64,000 nt of DNA from Phytoactinopolyspora alkaliphila (GTDB lineage: Bacteria; Actinomycetota; Actinomycetes; Jiangellales; Jiangellaceae), in contig NZ_JAAGOB010000001.1 in assembly GCF_010550695.1 (NCBI RefSeq), positions 620,001 to 684,000 on the forward strand, in the 5' to 3' direction. Below, piece after piece: positions 1 through 9,952 of the stretch. The position numbers were made by a program, and so were the translations under genes. Positions within the stretch are counted from its first letter, which is position 1. The number at the start of each line of letters is the position of its first letter. A model generated the notes under the pieces. The model ran no database searches. It was not told the DNA's origin and saw only the letters and a program-made list of their open reading frames with translations.

Positions 1-146
1 TTAACAGACCACCGGTATGAAAATTCTGATATCGGGTGGCGGTCCATCAGAAAGCTCCGGGGCGCGATGTCGAGAATTTTCATGCGGCTACATCCCTGAA
101 GCGAATACGGCCACAATGGGCCGTACCGTACGAAGGGGGACCCACG

Positions 147-554
147 ATGGCCAAGTACCTGCTGCTCAAGCACTACCGGGGCGCCCCGCCTGCGGTCAAC
201 GACGTGCCGATGAACCAGTGGACGCCGGAGGAGGTATCGGCCCACGTGCAGTACATGCGGGATTTCGCGGCTCGGCTCGAGGGCACTGGTGAGTTCGTCG
301 ACAGTCAGGGGCTTTCCCCGGAGGGCATGTTCGTCCGTTACGACGGCGAGGGGCGGCCACCGGTCACCGATGGCCCGTTCGCGGAGACGAAAGACCTGAT
401 CGCCGGCTGGATGGTGATCGACGTCGAGACCCACGAGCGCGCACTCGAACTGGCCGGCGAGCTCTCGGCAGCTCCGGGCGCGGGTGGCAAGCCCATCCAC
501 GAGTGGCTCGAGGTGCGGCCGTTCCTCACCGCCTCGCACACCATCACGGAGTGA
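147..554 (+). CDS. YCII/DGPF-domain protein
   Basis: A 135-residue protein of the YCII-related (DGPF) family. The family's namesake motif is visible as TDGPFAETKD near residues 73-82, and the C-terminal part (KPIHEWLEVRPF) is also typical. The catalytic role of these proteins is not settled. The ATG at 147 was chosen because a purine-rich ribosome-binding site (AAGGGGGA, 133-140) precedes it; a longer frame opens at 36 without such a site. An ECF sigma factor follows 9 bp downstream. DGPF genes are the standard genomic partner of ECF42-group sigma factors, so the pair probably forms one regulated unit. Confidence 0.85.
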   Translation: MAKYLLLKHYRGAPPAVNDVPMNQWTPEEVSAHVQYMRDFAARLEGTGEFVDSQGLSPEGMFVRYDGEGRPPVTDGPFAETKDLIAGWMVIDVETHERALELAGELSAAPGAGGKPIHEWLEVRPFLTASHTITE

Positions 555-563
555 CGCAAAGGG

Positions 564-1709
564 GTGGACGAGGCAGTGCTGCGGGCTCTCACCCCCACCG
601 TGATCGGCGTCCTCGTCCGTCGCGGGGTCGACTTCGCGACGGCCGAGGACGCCGTGCAGGACGCTCTGGTCGAAGCCTTTCGGGTGTGGCCCGCCGAGCC
701 GCCGCGGGACCCCAAGGGGTGGCTGGTCACGGTGGCCTGGCGCAAGTTCCTCGACACCGCCCGGGCCGACGCCTCCCGCCGGCACCGCGAGACACGGGTC
801 GAGGCCGAGCCGTCGCCCGTCGCGGGGGAGGAGGTGGACGACACGCTCCAGCTGTACTTTCTATGCGCGCATCCGTCCCTGACACCGGCTTCGGCCGTGG
901 CGCTCACGCTGCGCGCCGTGGGCGGCCTGAGCACGCGTCAGATCGCACAGGCCTACCTCGTGCCGGAGGCGACCATGGCCCAGCGGATCAGCAGAGCCAA
1001 GCGGACCGTCTCGGGCGTCCGGTTCAACCAGCCCGGTGACGTCGCCACGGTGCTGCGCGTGCTCTATCTGGTCTTCAACGAGGGCTACTCCGGCGACGTC
1101 GACCTCGCCGGCGAGGCGATCCGGCTCACTCGCCAGCTGGCGGCCAAGATCAACCATGAGGAGGTCGCGGGCCTGCTCGCGCTCATGCTGCTCCACCACG
1201 CCCGGCGCCCGGCACGGACCGGCCCGGACGGCAGGCTCATTCCACTGGCCGAGCAGGACCGCAGCCTGTGGGACACCCGCCTGATCGCCGAAGGTGTCGA
1301 CGTGCTCCAGGCCGCGCTCGCCCGCGACCGCTTGGGCGAGTTCCAGGCCCAAGCCGCCATCGCCGCACTCCACGCCGACGCCTGGGCGGCCGAGGAGACC
1401 GACTGGTCGCAGATCGTCGAGTGGTACGACGAGCTGGTGCGCCTCACCGGCAGCCCGGTGGCCAGCCTCAACCGGGCCGTCGCGGTCGGCGAGGCCGACG
1501 GCCCGCGGGCCGGCCTGGCTGCCCTGGCAGAGCTCGACCCCGCGCTGCCCCGCCACGCCGCCGTCGCAGCGTACCTGCACGCGCGAGACGGTGACCCAGT
1601 GACCGCGGCGCGGCTCTACGCGGAAGCCGCCAGGTCAGCGTCCAGCCTCCCCGAACGCGACCACCTCACGCGACAGGCCGCGCGGCTCAACACTCAATTG
1701 CGCAGTTGA
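564..1709 (+). CDS. ECF42-type RNA polymerase sigma factor with C-terminal extension
   Basis: A 381-residue sigma-70-family factor starting at GTG. Region 2 lies in about residues 10-75 (TAEDAVQDALVEAF). Region 4 with its helix-turn-helix is at about 110-165 (LSTRQIAQAYLVPEATMAQR). About 200 further residues form an alpha-helical, TPR-like extension rich in the motif NEGY and in leucine/alanine repeats. That extension and the DGPF gene directly upstream are the signature of group ECF42, in which the C-terminal domain is needed for activity and no anti-sigma factor is encoded. None is seen here. It should direct RNA polymerase to its own DGPF promoter; the inducing signal is unknown. Confidence 0.88.
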   Translation: MDEAVLRALTPTVIGVLVRRGVDFATAEDAVQDALVEAFRVWPAEPPRDPKGWLVTVAWRKFLDTARADASRRHRETRVEAEPSPVAGEEVDDTLQLYFLCAHPSLTPASAVALTLRAVGGLSTRQIAQAYLVPEATMAQRISRAKRTVSGVRFNQPGDVATVLRVLYLVFNEGYSGDVDLAGEAIRLTRQLAAKINHEEVAGLLALMLLHHARRPARTGPDGRLIPLAEQDRSLWDTRLIAEGVDVLQAALARDRLGEFQAQAAIAALHADAWAAEETDWSQIVEWYDELVRLTGSPVASLNRAVAVGEADGPRAGLAALAELDPALPRHAAVAAYLHARDGDPVTAARLYAEAARSASSLPERDHLTRQAARLNTQLRS

Positions 1710-1756
1710 GCGGTGCGCGACGGCCGTCGGCGACGCCGGCCGGTCCAGCGGCGAGA

Positions 1757-2443
1757 TCACAGAGCGCCTGGTGTGACCAGTCCACTCTCGTAGGCGTAAA
1801 TGGCCGCCTGCACGCGGTCGCGCACGCTCAGCTTGGTGAGCAGGTTGCCGACGTGCGTCTTGACTGTCGTCTCCGAGACGACGAGCTCGGCCGCGATCTC
1901 GGCGTTGGACATGCCGCGTGCCACCATGGTGAGCACCTCGCGCTCACGCGCCGTCAGGTGACTGAGGGAGGCGGGCGTGGGCGCGTCTGTAGCCGGGAAC
2001 CGGGTGGCGAACATGTCGAGTAGCCGCCGGGTGATGCTCGGCGCCACCACCGAGTCTCCGCGTGCCACCGTCCGGATCGCCTCCACCAGCTGATCGGCGG
2101 GAACGTCCTTCAGCAGGAACCCGCTGGCCCCGGCGCGCAGTGCCTCGACCACGTACTCGTCCAGGTCGAACGTGGTGAGAACCAGGACGCGAGGCGGGCT
2201 CTCCCGGGCGGTACCCGTGATGGACCTGGTGGCTTGCACCCCGTCCATGCGAGGCATCCGGATGTCCATCAGGACGACATCCGGCTGCAGGGCCCTGGTG
2301 TCCGTGACCGCGGCCTGGCCGTCGCCTGACTCGCCCACGACCGCGATATCGGACTCGGCTTCGAGGATCATCCGGAAGCCGGTGCGAAGAAGTGGCTGGT
2401 CATCGACGAGAAGGACGCGGATCGGAGAGTTCGCCGTCATCAT
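1757..2443 (-). CDS. NarL/LuxR-family response regulator
   Basis: A 228-residue DNA-binding response regulator. The N-terminal receiver domain has the acidic pair VDDQ near residue 14, the phospho-acceptor Asp in VVLMDIRMP (about residue 60), the switch Thr (VLTTFD) and the conserved Lys in FLLKD. The C-terminal LuxR helix-turn-helix spans about 160-225 (LTAREREVLTMVARG, TVKTHVGNLLTKL). Its start overlaps the stop of the upstream histidine kinase by 4 bp (ATGA, 2440-2443), so the two are translationally coupled and form a cognate pair. Two adjacent ATG codons open the frame; either may be used. Target genes are not evident from the context. Confidence 0.93.
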   Translation of the reverse strand: MMTANSPIRVLLVDDQPLLRTGFRMILEAESDIAVVGESGDGQAAVTDTRALQPDVVLMDIRMPRMDGVQATRSITGTARESPPRVLVLTTFDLDEYVVEALRAGASGFLLKDVPADQLVEAIRTVARGDSVVAPSITRRLLDMFATRFPATDAPTPASLSHLTAREREVLTMVARGMSNAEIAAELVVSETTVKTHVGNLLTKLSVRDRVQAAIYAYESGLVTPGAL

Positions 2444-3669
2444 TGCACCGTTGATTGTTCCACACTGTCGCAGGGGATTCGTGCGTGCACCTCGTAGCCA
2501 CCCCCGTGCCGCGGACCAGCCATGAACACCCCACCGTAGATCGCCACCCGCTCGCGTATTCCCAGCAGGCCGTGGCCGGGCCGGCGTGCTTCGAGCTGGG
2601 CGGCCATCCCACGGCCGTCGTCACGTACCCGGACGGTGATCGAATCGGAGGCCCGTTCGAGACTGACCTGGACCGATGCCGGACCGGCGTGTTTCAGCGC
2701 GTTGGTGAGTGCCTCTTGCACGATCCGGAACACGGTGACGTCGACACCGGCGGGCAAATCACCGGTGTCGCCCTTGTGGATCAAGGTCACGTCGATCCCG
2801 GTGGCACGCATCTGATCGGCAAGGCCTTCCAGATCGGCAACCCCTGGCTGTGGGCCCCGGTGCGCCTCGAGGTGTGCCCCGATCTGGCCGGTGCGTTCCG
2901 GGCTCCTGAGCACGCCGACAATCCGGCGCATCTCGGTCAGCGCGGCCCGCCCGGTGGTCTCGATGGAACGGAGCGCCTCACTGCTGCGGGCGGGCGAACT
3001 CTCAAGCGAGCGCTGGGCGCCGGCCGCCTGCACCGTCATGACGGAAACGTGATGGGCCACGACGTCGTGCAGCTCCCTGGCGATGCGAGACCGCTCTTCT
3101 GCCAGCGCGACGCGGACCTCTGCCGTACGCTCTCCCTCCAGCCGCTCGGCGCGGTCCCGCAGCTGTGCGGTGTACAGGCGACCGTTGCGCATGCCCCTGC
3201 CGATCGCCCACGCGCCGGTGTACCCGAGTATGGCGAAGCATAGATTCACCAGCACAGGCCCCACGACGTCGACAGTGTTGAAGATCGAGGCGAGGTACAC
3301 CATGGTCACCGTGAAATGGGACGCGAGCACCACCAGGCCCGGGGCCAGCACGGCGTACGCGCCAGCGCTGTAGACGGCGATGAGCATGGCGGGGGTCGAC
3401 GAGAGCGACGCGTAGTCCCACACCAGATACAGCAGGGTGGTGGCGGCGAGCACGAGTCCGGACGAGACCGGGGCGACCCGCCGGAAGAGCACGGGCACCG
3501 TGGTGAGCGCGATCAGGAGGACGCCGAGAGCGTCCCCGGGGCGGTACGACGGCATGCTGCCCGCGTTGACGAACATCGACAGCAGCCCGACGGTCAGCAG
3601 AGCCGCGACGATAGCGCCGTCGAACAGCCACGGATTGACCCGTTGCCGATGATCGAGGCCGTCGCTCAT
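2440..3669 (-). CDS. Sensor histidine kinase (HisKA_3 / NarX-like)
   Basis: A membrane histidine kinase of about 409 residues. The N-terminal 165 residues hold five to six hydrophobic segments. A short coiled linker follows, then the HisKA_3 dimerisation domain with the phospho-acceptor His in RIARELHDVVAHHVSV (about residue 201). A HATPase_c domain comes next, with the N box (EALTNALKHA) and G boxes (DDGRGM and GHGLLGIRERV). This architecture is typical of NarL-type actinobacterial sensors with an integral membrane input region and no large extracellular domain. ATG at 3669 was chosen over an in-frame TTG nine bases upstream. It is coupled to the response regulator downstream. Confidence 0.92.
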   Translation of the reverse strand: MSDGLDHRQRVNPWLFDGAIVAALLTVGLLSMFVNAGSMPSYRPGDALGVLLIALTTVPVLFRRVAPVSSGLVLAATTLLYLVWDYASLSSTPAMLIAVYSAGAYAVLAPGLVVLASHFTVTMVYLASIFNTVDVVGPVLVNLCFAILGYTGAWAIGRGMRNGRLYTAQLRDRAERLEGERTAEVRVALAEERSRIARELHDVVAHHVSVMTVQAAGAQRSLESSPARSSEALRSIETTGRAALTEMRRIVGVLRSPERTGQIGAHLEAHRGPQPGVADLEGLADQMRATGIDVTLIHKGDTGDLPAGVDVTVFRIVQEALTNALKHAGPASVQVSLERASDSITVRVRDDGRGMAAQLEARRPGHGLLGIRERVAIYGGVFMAGPRHGGGYEVHARIPCDSVEQSTVQ

Positions 3670-3781
3670 GGACAACAAAGGTAAGCGGACGGACGATTCT
3701 GCCGGTCATCCTGCACGCCGAGGTGTCTCATCCGACCGAAGGAGGATACGGATTCGCCAAGCCATGCTCCGGCGCACGACG

Positions 3782-4717
3782 CTAGAGGTCAGCCACCGAG
3801 GTGCGCGGCGTCGGAGCCTCGGTCTCGGCGGAGTCATCCACGAGCGAGCGCTCGGGCACGGGCGGGGGAGTTCCGCCGTACGCTGGGCAGATCGCCTGGT
3901 GCGCGCACCAGTCGCACAATCGGCTGGGGTTTGGCCGCCAGTCCTTGTTGTTGGTGGAGCGCTCGATCGCGTTCCACAGAGCCGCCAGCTTGCGTTCCGT
4001 GGCCCGGAGATCGGCCTCGTCCGGCTCATATCGGAGGATCTCCCCGCTGCCGAGATAGACCAGCTGGAGCAGCCGGGGGACCTGGCCGTGCAGCCGCCAG
4101 AGCACCAAGGCGTAGAACCGCATCTGGAACATGGCCCGCTGCTCGAAGCCCGCGCGTGGCGCCTTGCCGGTCTTGTAGTCCACCACACGCAGCTCACCGG
4201 TGGCGGGCGCGCGGTCCAGCCGGTCCACATAGCCGCGCAGCCGCAGCCCGGAATCCAGCGTCGTCTCCACATACAGCTCCCGCTCCGCGGGCTCGAGCCG
4301 TTGCGGGTCTTCCAAGGTGAAGTACCGCTGTACGAGCCCCTCGGCGCTGCTGAGCCAGTCCTGGAGGGCAGAGCCGTCCTCGTCGTCGGTGAACAGTCCG
4401 GCCAGCTCCGGTTCGTCCGACAGCAGCCGCTCCCACTCCGGACGGACCATGCCGACGGCTTGCTCTGGCGTTCGTTCAGCCGCTGGGAGGTCGAAGAGCC
4501 GCTCCAGCACACCGTGCACGACGGTGCCCCGGGTGGCGTCGGAGCTGGGGGGCTCCGGGAGCCGGTCGACGGTGCGGAAGCGATACAGCAGGGGGCAGCT
4601 CATGAAGTCCGCCGCACGGGACGGGGAGAGGCTCAACGCCGGCGGCGCCTCGCGCTTACCGGCGCGGGAGACGGCTGCGGTGTCCTTCTCGGCCAGAGCC
4701 TGTCCCAGTGTGTCCAT
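3782..4717 (-). CDS. RecB-family PD-(D/E)XK nuclease
   Basis: A 311-residue protein of the PD-(D/E)XK superfamily (RecB/Cas4-like exonuclease fold). The catalytic core is visible as GYVDRLDR (about 162-169) and VVDYKTG (about 178-184), with the upstream helix TRGTVVHGVLERL. One cysteine near residue 41 (SCPLLYRFR) and a C-terminal group (CDWCAHQAIC) match the pattern of four Cys that hold a Fe-S cluster in this family. The ATG at 4717 is preferred over an upstream extension that is arginine- and cysteine-rich. An orthologous gene (Rv2119) sits beside trmI in M. tuberculosis, so its place here is conserved. A role in DNA repair is likely but unproven. Confidence 0.86.
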   Translation of the reverse strand: MDTLGQALAEKDTAAVSRAGKREAPPALSLSPSRAADFMSCPLLYRFRTVDRLPEPPSSDATRGTVVHGVLERLFDLPAAERTPEQAVGMVRPEWERLLSDEPELAGLFTDDEDGSALQDWLSSAEGLVQRYFTLEDPQRLEPAERELYVETTLDSGLRLRGYVDRLDRAPATGELRVVDYKTGKAPRAGFEQRAMFQMRFYALVLWRLHGQVPRLLQLVYLGSGEILRYEPDEADLRATERKLAALWNAIERSTNNKDWRPNPSRLCDWCAHQAICPAYGGTPPPVPERSLVDDSAETEAPTPRTSVADL

Positions 4718-4773
4718 GCCCCCGAAGCGTAGACCACGGCACCGACACTGTCGGGGCACCGTAGGCTTTCGGT

Positions 4774-5880
4774 ATGGGACTTGGTGTCGGGCGCAGCATC
4801 CGGCTCGGGCGGGTGGCGGGCGTACCGGTTTTCGTCAGCCCGACCTGGTTCGTCGTCGCTGCGGTGATCACGGTCGGGTTCGAGCCGTTCGTCGCTCGCA
4901 ACCTCCCGGGACTGGGCGTGGGCACGTACGCGGTCACGTTCGCGTTCGCGGTGCTCTTGTACGCCTCGGTCTTCCTCCACGAAGTCAGCCACGCCATGAC
5001 GGCCATCGGGTTCGGGCTCCCGGTACGAGGAATCACGCTGCACTTCCTCGGCGGGCATACGGAGATCGAACGGGAGTCACCCACTCCCGCCCGGGACCTC
5101 CTCGTGTCGGCCGCGGGACCGGCCGTGTCTCTGTTGATCGGGGGCGCGGCCTATCTCGCCGCCGCGCCCGTCACCGCCGAGATCCCCGAGTACCTGCTCC
5201 TCGCGCTGGCCGCGGCCAACCTCGTCGTCGGCGCCTTCAACCTGCTGCCCGCGCTCCCGCTCGACGGCGGGCACATGCTGCGCGCCGTGGTCTGGCGGAT
5301 CACCGGCGACGAGAACCGCGGGACCATCGTCGCAGCCCGGGCCGGACAGGTCCTCGCGGTCCTGGTGTTCGCTCTGCCGTTCCTGCTCGCGGGCGGCCGG
5401 CCGTCGATGTTCGGCATCCTGTGGGCGGTGCTCGTATCGGTGATGTTGTGGGGAGGTGCCACCCAGGCGCTAACCGTGGGCAGAATGCGGGCCAAGCTCC
5501 CCGGCCTGGACGCCCGGCGCCTAGCGCGGCCGGCCAGCAGCATCTACGCGGACCAGCCTGTCTCCGAGGCGCTGCGCCAGGCACATGAAGCCGGCACGCG
5601 CGCCATGGTGGTGGTGGACTCCGCGGGCCGTCCCACCGGCGTAGTGAACGAGGCGGCCTTGAACGCCGTGCCCGAGGAACGCAGGCCGTGGATCCCCATC
5701 TCCCACGTGGCCAGGTCTCTGCAGCAGGGCATGACCCTCCCCCTGGACGTACGCGGCGAGGATCTCCTGCGGGCGATGCGCCACCGGCCCGCGTCGGAGT
5801 ATCTCGTCGTCGACGGCGACGGCAGGACGGTCGGGGTGCTGGCGTCCGCCGACGTCGATGCCGCCCTCACCGCGCGCTGA
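4774..5880 (+). CDS. Site-2 protease family membrane metalloprotease with CBS pair
   Basis: A 368-residue intramembrane metalloprotease of family M50. The zinc-binding HEVSH motif is at residues 69-73 in a hydrophobic segment. The third ligand region is ALPLDGGHML near residue 160 in another membrane segment. Several further hydrophobic helices lie between 20 and 225. The C-terminal 130 residues form a pair of CBS domains (VVVDSAGRPTGVV; LVVDGDGRTVGVL), which in related proteins sense adenine nucleotides. It is divergent from the RecB-like nuclease and is followed 24 bp later by trmI. The substrate is unknown; cleavage of a membrane-bound anti-sigma factor or a signal peptide is typical of the family. 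Confidence 0.9.
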   Translation: MGLGVGRSIRLGRVAGVPVFVSPTWFVVAAVITVGFEPFVARNLPGLGVGTYAVTFAFAVLLYASVFLHEVSHAMTAIGFGLPVRGITLHFLGGHTEIERESPTPARDLLVSAAGPAVSLLIGGAAYLAAAPVTAEIPEYLLLALAAANLVVGAFNLLPALPLDGGHMLRAVVWRITGDENRGTIVAARAGQVLAVLVFALPFLLAGGRPSMFGILWAVLVSVMLWGGATQALTVGRMRAKLPGLDARRLARPASSIYADQPVSEALRQAHEAGTRAMVVVDSAGRPTGVVNEAALNAVPEERRPWIPISHVARSLQQGMTLPLDVRGEDLLRAMRHRPASEYLVVDGDGRTVGVLASADVDAALTAR

Positions 5881-6762
<882 letters not shown>

Positions 6763-6878
6763 CCGTGAATTGGATCTCCACGTCAACTTCTCGTCACGAT
6801 CGCCTGCCGGGCGGCGCGATCCGGTCAACCACAGGTAGGGTCTGGTACTAGAGCGACACCCGACGAGGAGGTGCGACT

Positions 6879-8564
6879 GTGGCGACACAGGACGACGGCT
6901 TCGAGCACATACGTCGAGGATCGGGGCGGGAGCCTTCTGAGCTTGCCGGCGAGGTGGCCTTTCTCGAGGCGCGGCTCGCCTCGGTGACGGCCCAGAACGA
7001 GCGGATGGCGGCCACCCTGAGAGAGGCCCGCGACCAGATCGTGGCCCTGAAGGAGGAGATCGACCGGCTGGCGCAGCCGCCCTCCGGTTTCGGCATATTC
7101 CTGGACCGCTACGACGACGGAACCGTGGACGTCTTCACCGGCGGACGCAAGCTGCGGGTGGCGGTGAGCCCGGAGATCGAGGCCGGCGAGCTACGCCCCG
7201 GGCAGGAGGTGATGCTCAACGAGGCGCTGAACGTGGTGCGTGCCATGGAGTACGAGCGCATCGGCGAGGTCGTCATGCTGAAGGAGCTCCTCGCCGACGG
7301 CGAGCGAGCCCTCGTCATCGGGCACACCGACGAGGAACGAGTGGTGCGAATCGCCTCCCCCCTTCAGGACGCGGGCATGCGATCGGGAGACTCGCTGCTG
7401 CTCGAGCCGCGCTCGGGCTTCGTCTACGAGCGCATCCCCAAGAGCGAGGTCGAGGAGCTGATCCTCGAAGAGGTCCCGGACATCGACTACTTGGATATCG
7501 GTGGGCTGGGTGGCCAGATCGACCAGATCCGCGACGCCGTGGAACTGCCGTACCTGCATGCCGACCTGTTCCGGGAACACAAGCTGCGGGCGCCCAAGGG
7601 CGTGCTGCTCTACGGTCCGCCGGGCTGTGGGAAGACGCTGATCGCGAAGGCCGTGGCCAACTCGCTGGCCAAAGAAGTGGCCCGCAAGACCGGACGGCCG
7701 GAAGGAAAGTCGTACTTCCTCAACATCAAGGGCCCGGAGCTGCTGAACAAGTACGTCGGTGAGACTGAGCGGCACATCCGGCTGGTGTTCCAGCGGGCCC
7801 GGGAGAAGGCGAGTGAGGGCACCCCGGTCATCGTCTTCTTCGACGAGATGGACTCGCTGTTCCGCACCCGCGGCTCGGGCGTGTCGTCCGACGTCGAGAA
7901 CACGATCGTCCCGCAGTTGTTGTCCGAGATCGACGGCGTGGAGAGCCTGCAGAACGTGATCGTGATCGGCGCGTCGAACCGCGAGGACATGATCGACCCA
8001 GCCATCCTGCGGCCCGGGCGACTCGACGTGAAGATCAAGATCGAGCGCCCGGACGCCGAAGCGGCGAAGGACATCTTCAGCAAGTACCTGACCGCTGACC
8101 TGCCGCTGCACGGCGACGACGTCGCGGAGCACGGCGGGGACCCGAACACCACGGTCGAAGCGATGATCCAGCGTTCCGTGGAGCGGATGTACTCCGAGAC
8201 CGAGGAGAACCGCTTCCTGGAAGTCACCTACGCCAACGGCGACAAAGAGGTCTTGTACTTCAAGGACTTCAACTCCGGCGCGATGATCCAGAACATCGTC
8301 GACCGGGCGAAGAAGATGGCCATCAAGAACGCCCTGGAGACGGGCGTCAAGGGCATCCGTGTCCAGCATCTTCTCAACGCCTGCTTCGACGAGTTCAAGG
8401 AGAACGAAGACCTCCCCAACACCACCAACCCGGACGACTGGGCACGCATCTCCGGCAAGAAGGGGGAGCGGATCGTCTTTATCCGTACCCTCATCTCCGG
8501 CAAGACCGGAGGCGAAGCGGGACGGTCGATCGACACCGTCGCGAACACCGGGCAGTACCTGTAG
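6879..8564 (+). CDS. mpa: Proteasome-associated AAA ATPase Mpa/ARC
   Basis: A 561-residue hexameric AAA ATPase that recruits pupylated proteins, unfolds them and feeds them to the 20S proteasome. An N-terminal coiled coil (about 20-70), which binds Pup, is followed by the double OB region (about 75-195). The AAA module then shows Walker A GPPGCGKT near residue 246, Walker B FFDEMDS near 320, sensor residues IGASNRED and an arginine-finger region ILRPGRLD. The C terminus is GQYL, the penultimate-Tyr motif used to dock into the proteasome alpha ring. Start is GTG at 6879 behind GAGGAGG. It is often named arc outside mycobacteria. Confidence 0.97.
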   Translation: MATQDDGFEHIRRGSGREPSELAGEVAFLEARLASVTAQNERMAATLREARDQIVALKEEIDRLAQPPSGFGIFLDRYDDGTVDVFTGGRKLRVAVSPEIEAGELRPGQEVMLNEALNVVRAMEYERIGEVVMLKELLADGERALVIGHTDEERVVRIASPLQDAGMRSGDSLLLEPRSGFVYERIPKSEVEELILEEVPDIDYLDIGGLGGQIDQIRDAVELPYLHADLFREHKLRAPKGVLLYGPPGCGKTLIAKAVANSLAKEVARKTGRPEGKSYFLNIKGPELLNKYVGETERHIRLVFQRAREKASEGTPVIVFFDEMDSLFRTRGSGVSSDVENTIVPQLLSEIDGVESLQNVIVIGASNREDMIDPAILRPGRLDVKIKIERPDAEAAKDIFSKYLTADLPLHGDDVAEHGGDPNTTVEAMIQRSVERMYSETEENRFLEVTYANGDKEVLYFKDFNSGAMIQNIVDRAKKMAIKNALETGVKGIRVQHLLNACFDEFKENEDLPNTTNPDDWARISGKKGERIVFIRTLISGKTGGEAGRSIDTVANTGQYL

Positions 8565-8583
8565 CTCGGTTCCGCTTCGGGGA

Positions 8584-8685
8584 CGACAGGCCGGACGGGT
8601 ATCCTGCGGGCGTCGCGGGCCGTGGCGGTGAAGCATGCCACGACCAGCTCTTAAAGTGCCCGCAAGACACCCGTTCGGCCTGTCG
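8584..8685 (+). other. Nested long hairpin downstream of mpa
   Basis: Three concentric inverted repeats lie in the 249-bp gap after mpa. The outer arms 8584-8600 and 8669-8685 pair over 17 bp with one G-T wobble. The middle arms 8605-8611 and 8658-8664 (TGCGGGC/GCCCGCA) pair over 7 bp. The inner arms 8621-8626 and 8637-8642 (CGTGGC/GCCACG) pair over 6 bp. There is no T-run after the outer stem, so a simple intrinsic terminator is not certain; it could also be a structured 3' end or a small RNA. The pairing is directly visible; function is inference. Confidence 0.55.
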
Positions 8686-8813
8686 CGTTCTGCGGATGCG
8701 TGCAGCCAGCGATTCGTGGCTGTTCGCGACTGCCGATTCGACGGGGGAGACGCGAAGGTGGTGGCGGGCCCGCCCGATATTCCGCGTGCCATCGGGCGCT
8801 AGGGTCGTGCCTC

Positions 8814-9836
8814 ATGAGCATTGATGACGATCGTGAACTCGGCTGGGGAATCGTCGCCACCGGCGGTATCGCCCGCAGCATGGCAAGTGACCTGGCGCGG
8901 CTGGAGAACGCCGCGCTGGCGGCGGTGAGCTCCCGCGACCTCGACCGTGCCCAAGCTTTCGCGGGTGAGTTCGGCGTCGCCAGCGCCTACGACTCCGTGC
9001 GGAAGCTGGTCGAGGATCCGGATGTCGACATCGTCTACGTCGCCACACCGCACCCACAGCACTCGCACGCCGTCCGGCTGGCGGCCGCCGCGGGTAAGGC
9101 GGTGCTGTGCGAGAAGGCGTTCACGCATTCGCTCGCCGAGACCGAATCGCTCGTCGACGAGGTACGTGCGCGGGGGGTGTTCTGCATGGAAGCCATGTGG
9201 ACCCGGTTCAACCCGCTGATCGTGAAGGCTCGGCAGATGGTGGCCGACGGCGCCATCGGAGAGGTGCGGTCCGTGAGCGCGGACCTGGGTTTCGTCGCGC
9301 CGACCGACCCAGTGCATCGGCTCTGGAACCCGGCGTTGGGTGGCGGGGTGCTGCTCGACGTGGGAATCTATCCGGTGGCGTTCGCTCAGATGCTGCTCGG
9401 CGTGCCACAGTCGGTGACGGTGAGTGGAGTCCTCAGCGAGCAGGGAGTGGACGCGGAGGTCGGTATGATGCTCAGCTGGCCCAACGGGGCTCGGGCACAT
9501 CTGGAAGCCTCCTTGACCACACCGCAAGCCGGCGGCGCCAGCATCGTCGGCACCCTGGGCCGGATCGAGATCTCACCGCGCTTCCACCGCCCGGGGCACA
9601 TGGTGCATGTGTCTGCACCCGAGCGGGGAGTGGAGCATCCCGAGGAGTTCCAGTACGCCTTCGAGGGACGTGGCTACGTGCCGATGCTCCGCGCCGTCGC
9701 GCAGGCGGTGCGAGAGGGCCGCACGGAGTGTCCGGAGATGCCGCTGTCGGACACAGTCGAGGTGATGCGTATTCTCGACGACGCCTTGCAGCAGCTTGGC
9801 GTGCGCTATCCAGACCCAGCGCCGACGGGAGAGTGA
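8814..9836 (+). CDS. Gfo/Idh/MocA-family oxidoreductase
   Basis: A 340-residue NAD(P)-dependent oxidoreductase. The N-terminal Rossmann fold begins with WGIVATGGIARSMA (about 10-23), and the family signature CEKAF is near residue 100. The C-terminal alpha/beta domain includes EAMWTRFNP and the GGGVLLDVGIYPV segment, which carries the conserved Asp and Tyr of the active site. Such enzymes act on sugars, inositols or dihydrodiols; the substrate cannot be told. ATG at 8814 was chosen because the Rossmann fold follows it; an upstream frame from 8700 has no family similarity. It lies between mpa and dop and is probably a passenger in the proteasome locus. Confidence 0.88.
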   Translation: MSIDDDRELGWGIVATGGIARSMASDLARLENAALAAVSSRDLDRAQAFAGEFGVASAYDSVRKLVEDPDVDIVYVATPHPQHSHAVRLAAAAGKAVLCEKAFTHSLAETESLVDEVRARGVFCMEAMWTRFNPLIVKARQMVADGAIGEVRSVSADLGFVAPTDPVHRLWNPALGGGVLLDVGIYPVAFAQMLLGVPQSVTVSGVLSEQGVDAEVGMMLSWPNGARAHLEASLTTPQAGGASIVGTLGRIEISPRFHRPGHMVHVSAPERGVEHPEEFQYAFEGRGYVPMLRAVAQAVREGRTECPEMPLSDTVEVMRILDDALQQLGVRYPDPAPTGE

Positions 9837-9952
9837 GACCCTGGGGGCTGGCCCGCCTGAGCCGACGGACGGTAGTCCGGCAGGTGTGCGCAGGGGCGGT
9901 CCTGGGTACTTGGGCTCATCGTGATCGCCGAACTCTCACGTAGGCTCGTTTC

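Noticed and set aside
7191-8792. 533-residue open frame opposite mpa
   Set aside because: Antisense shadow of a strongly conserved ATPase gene.
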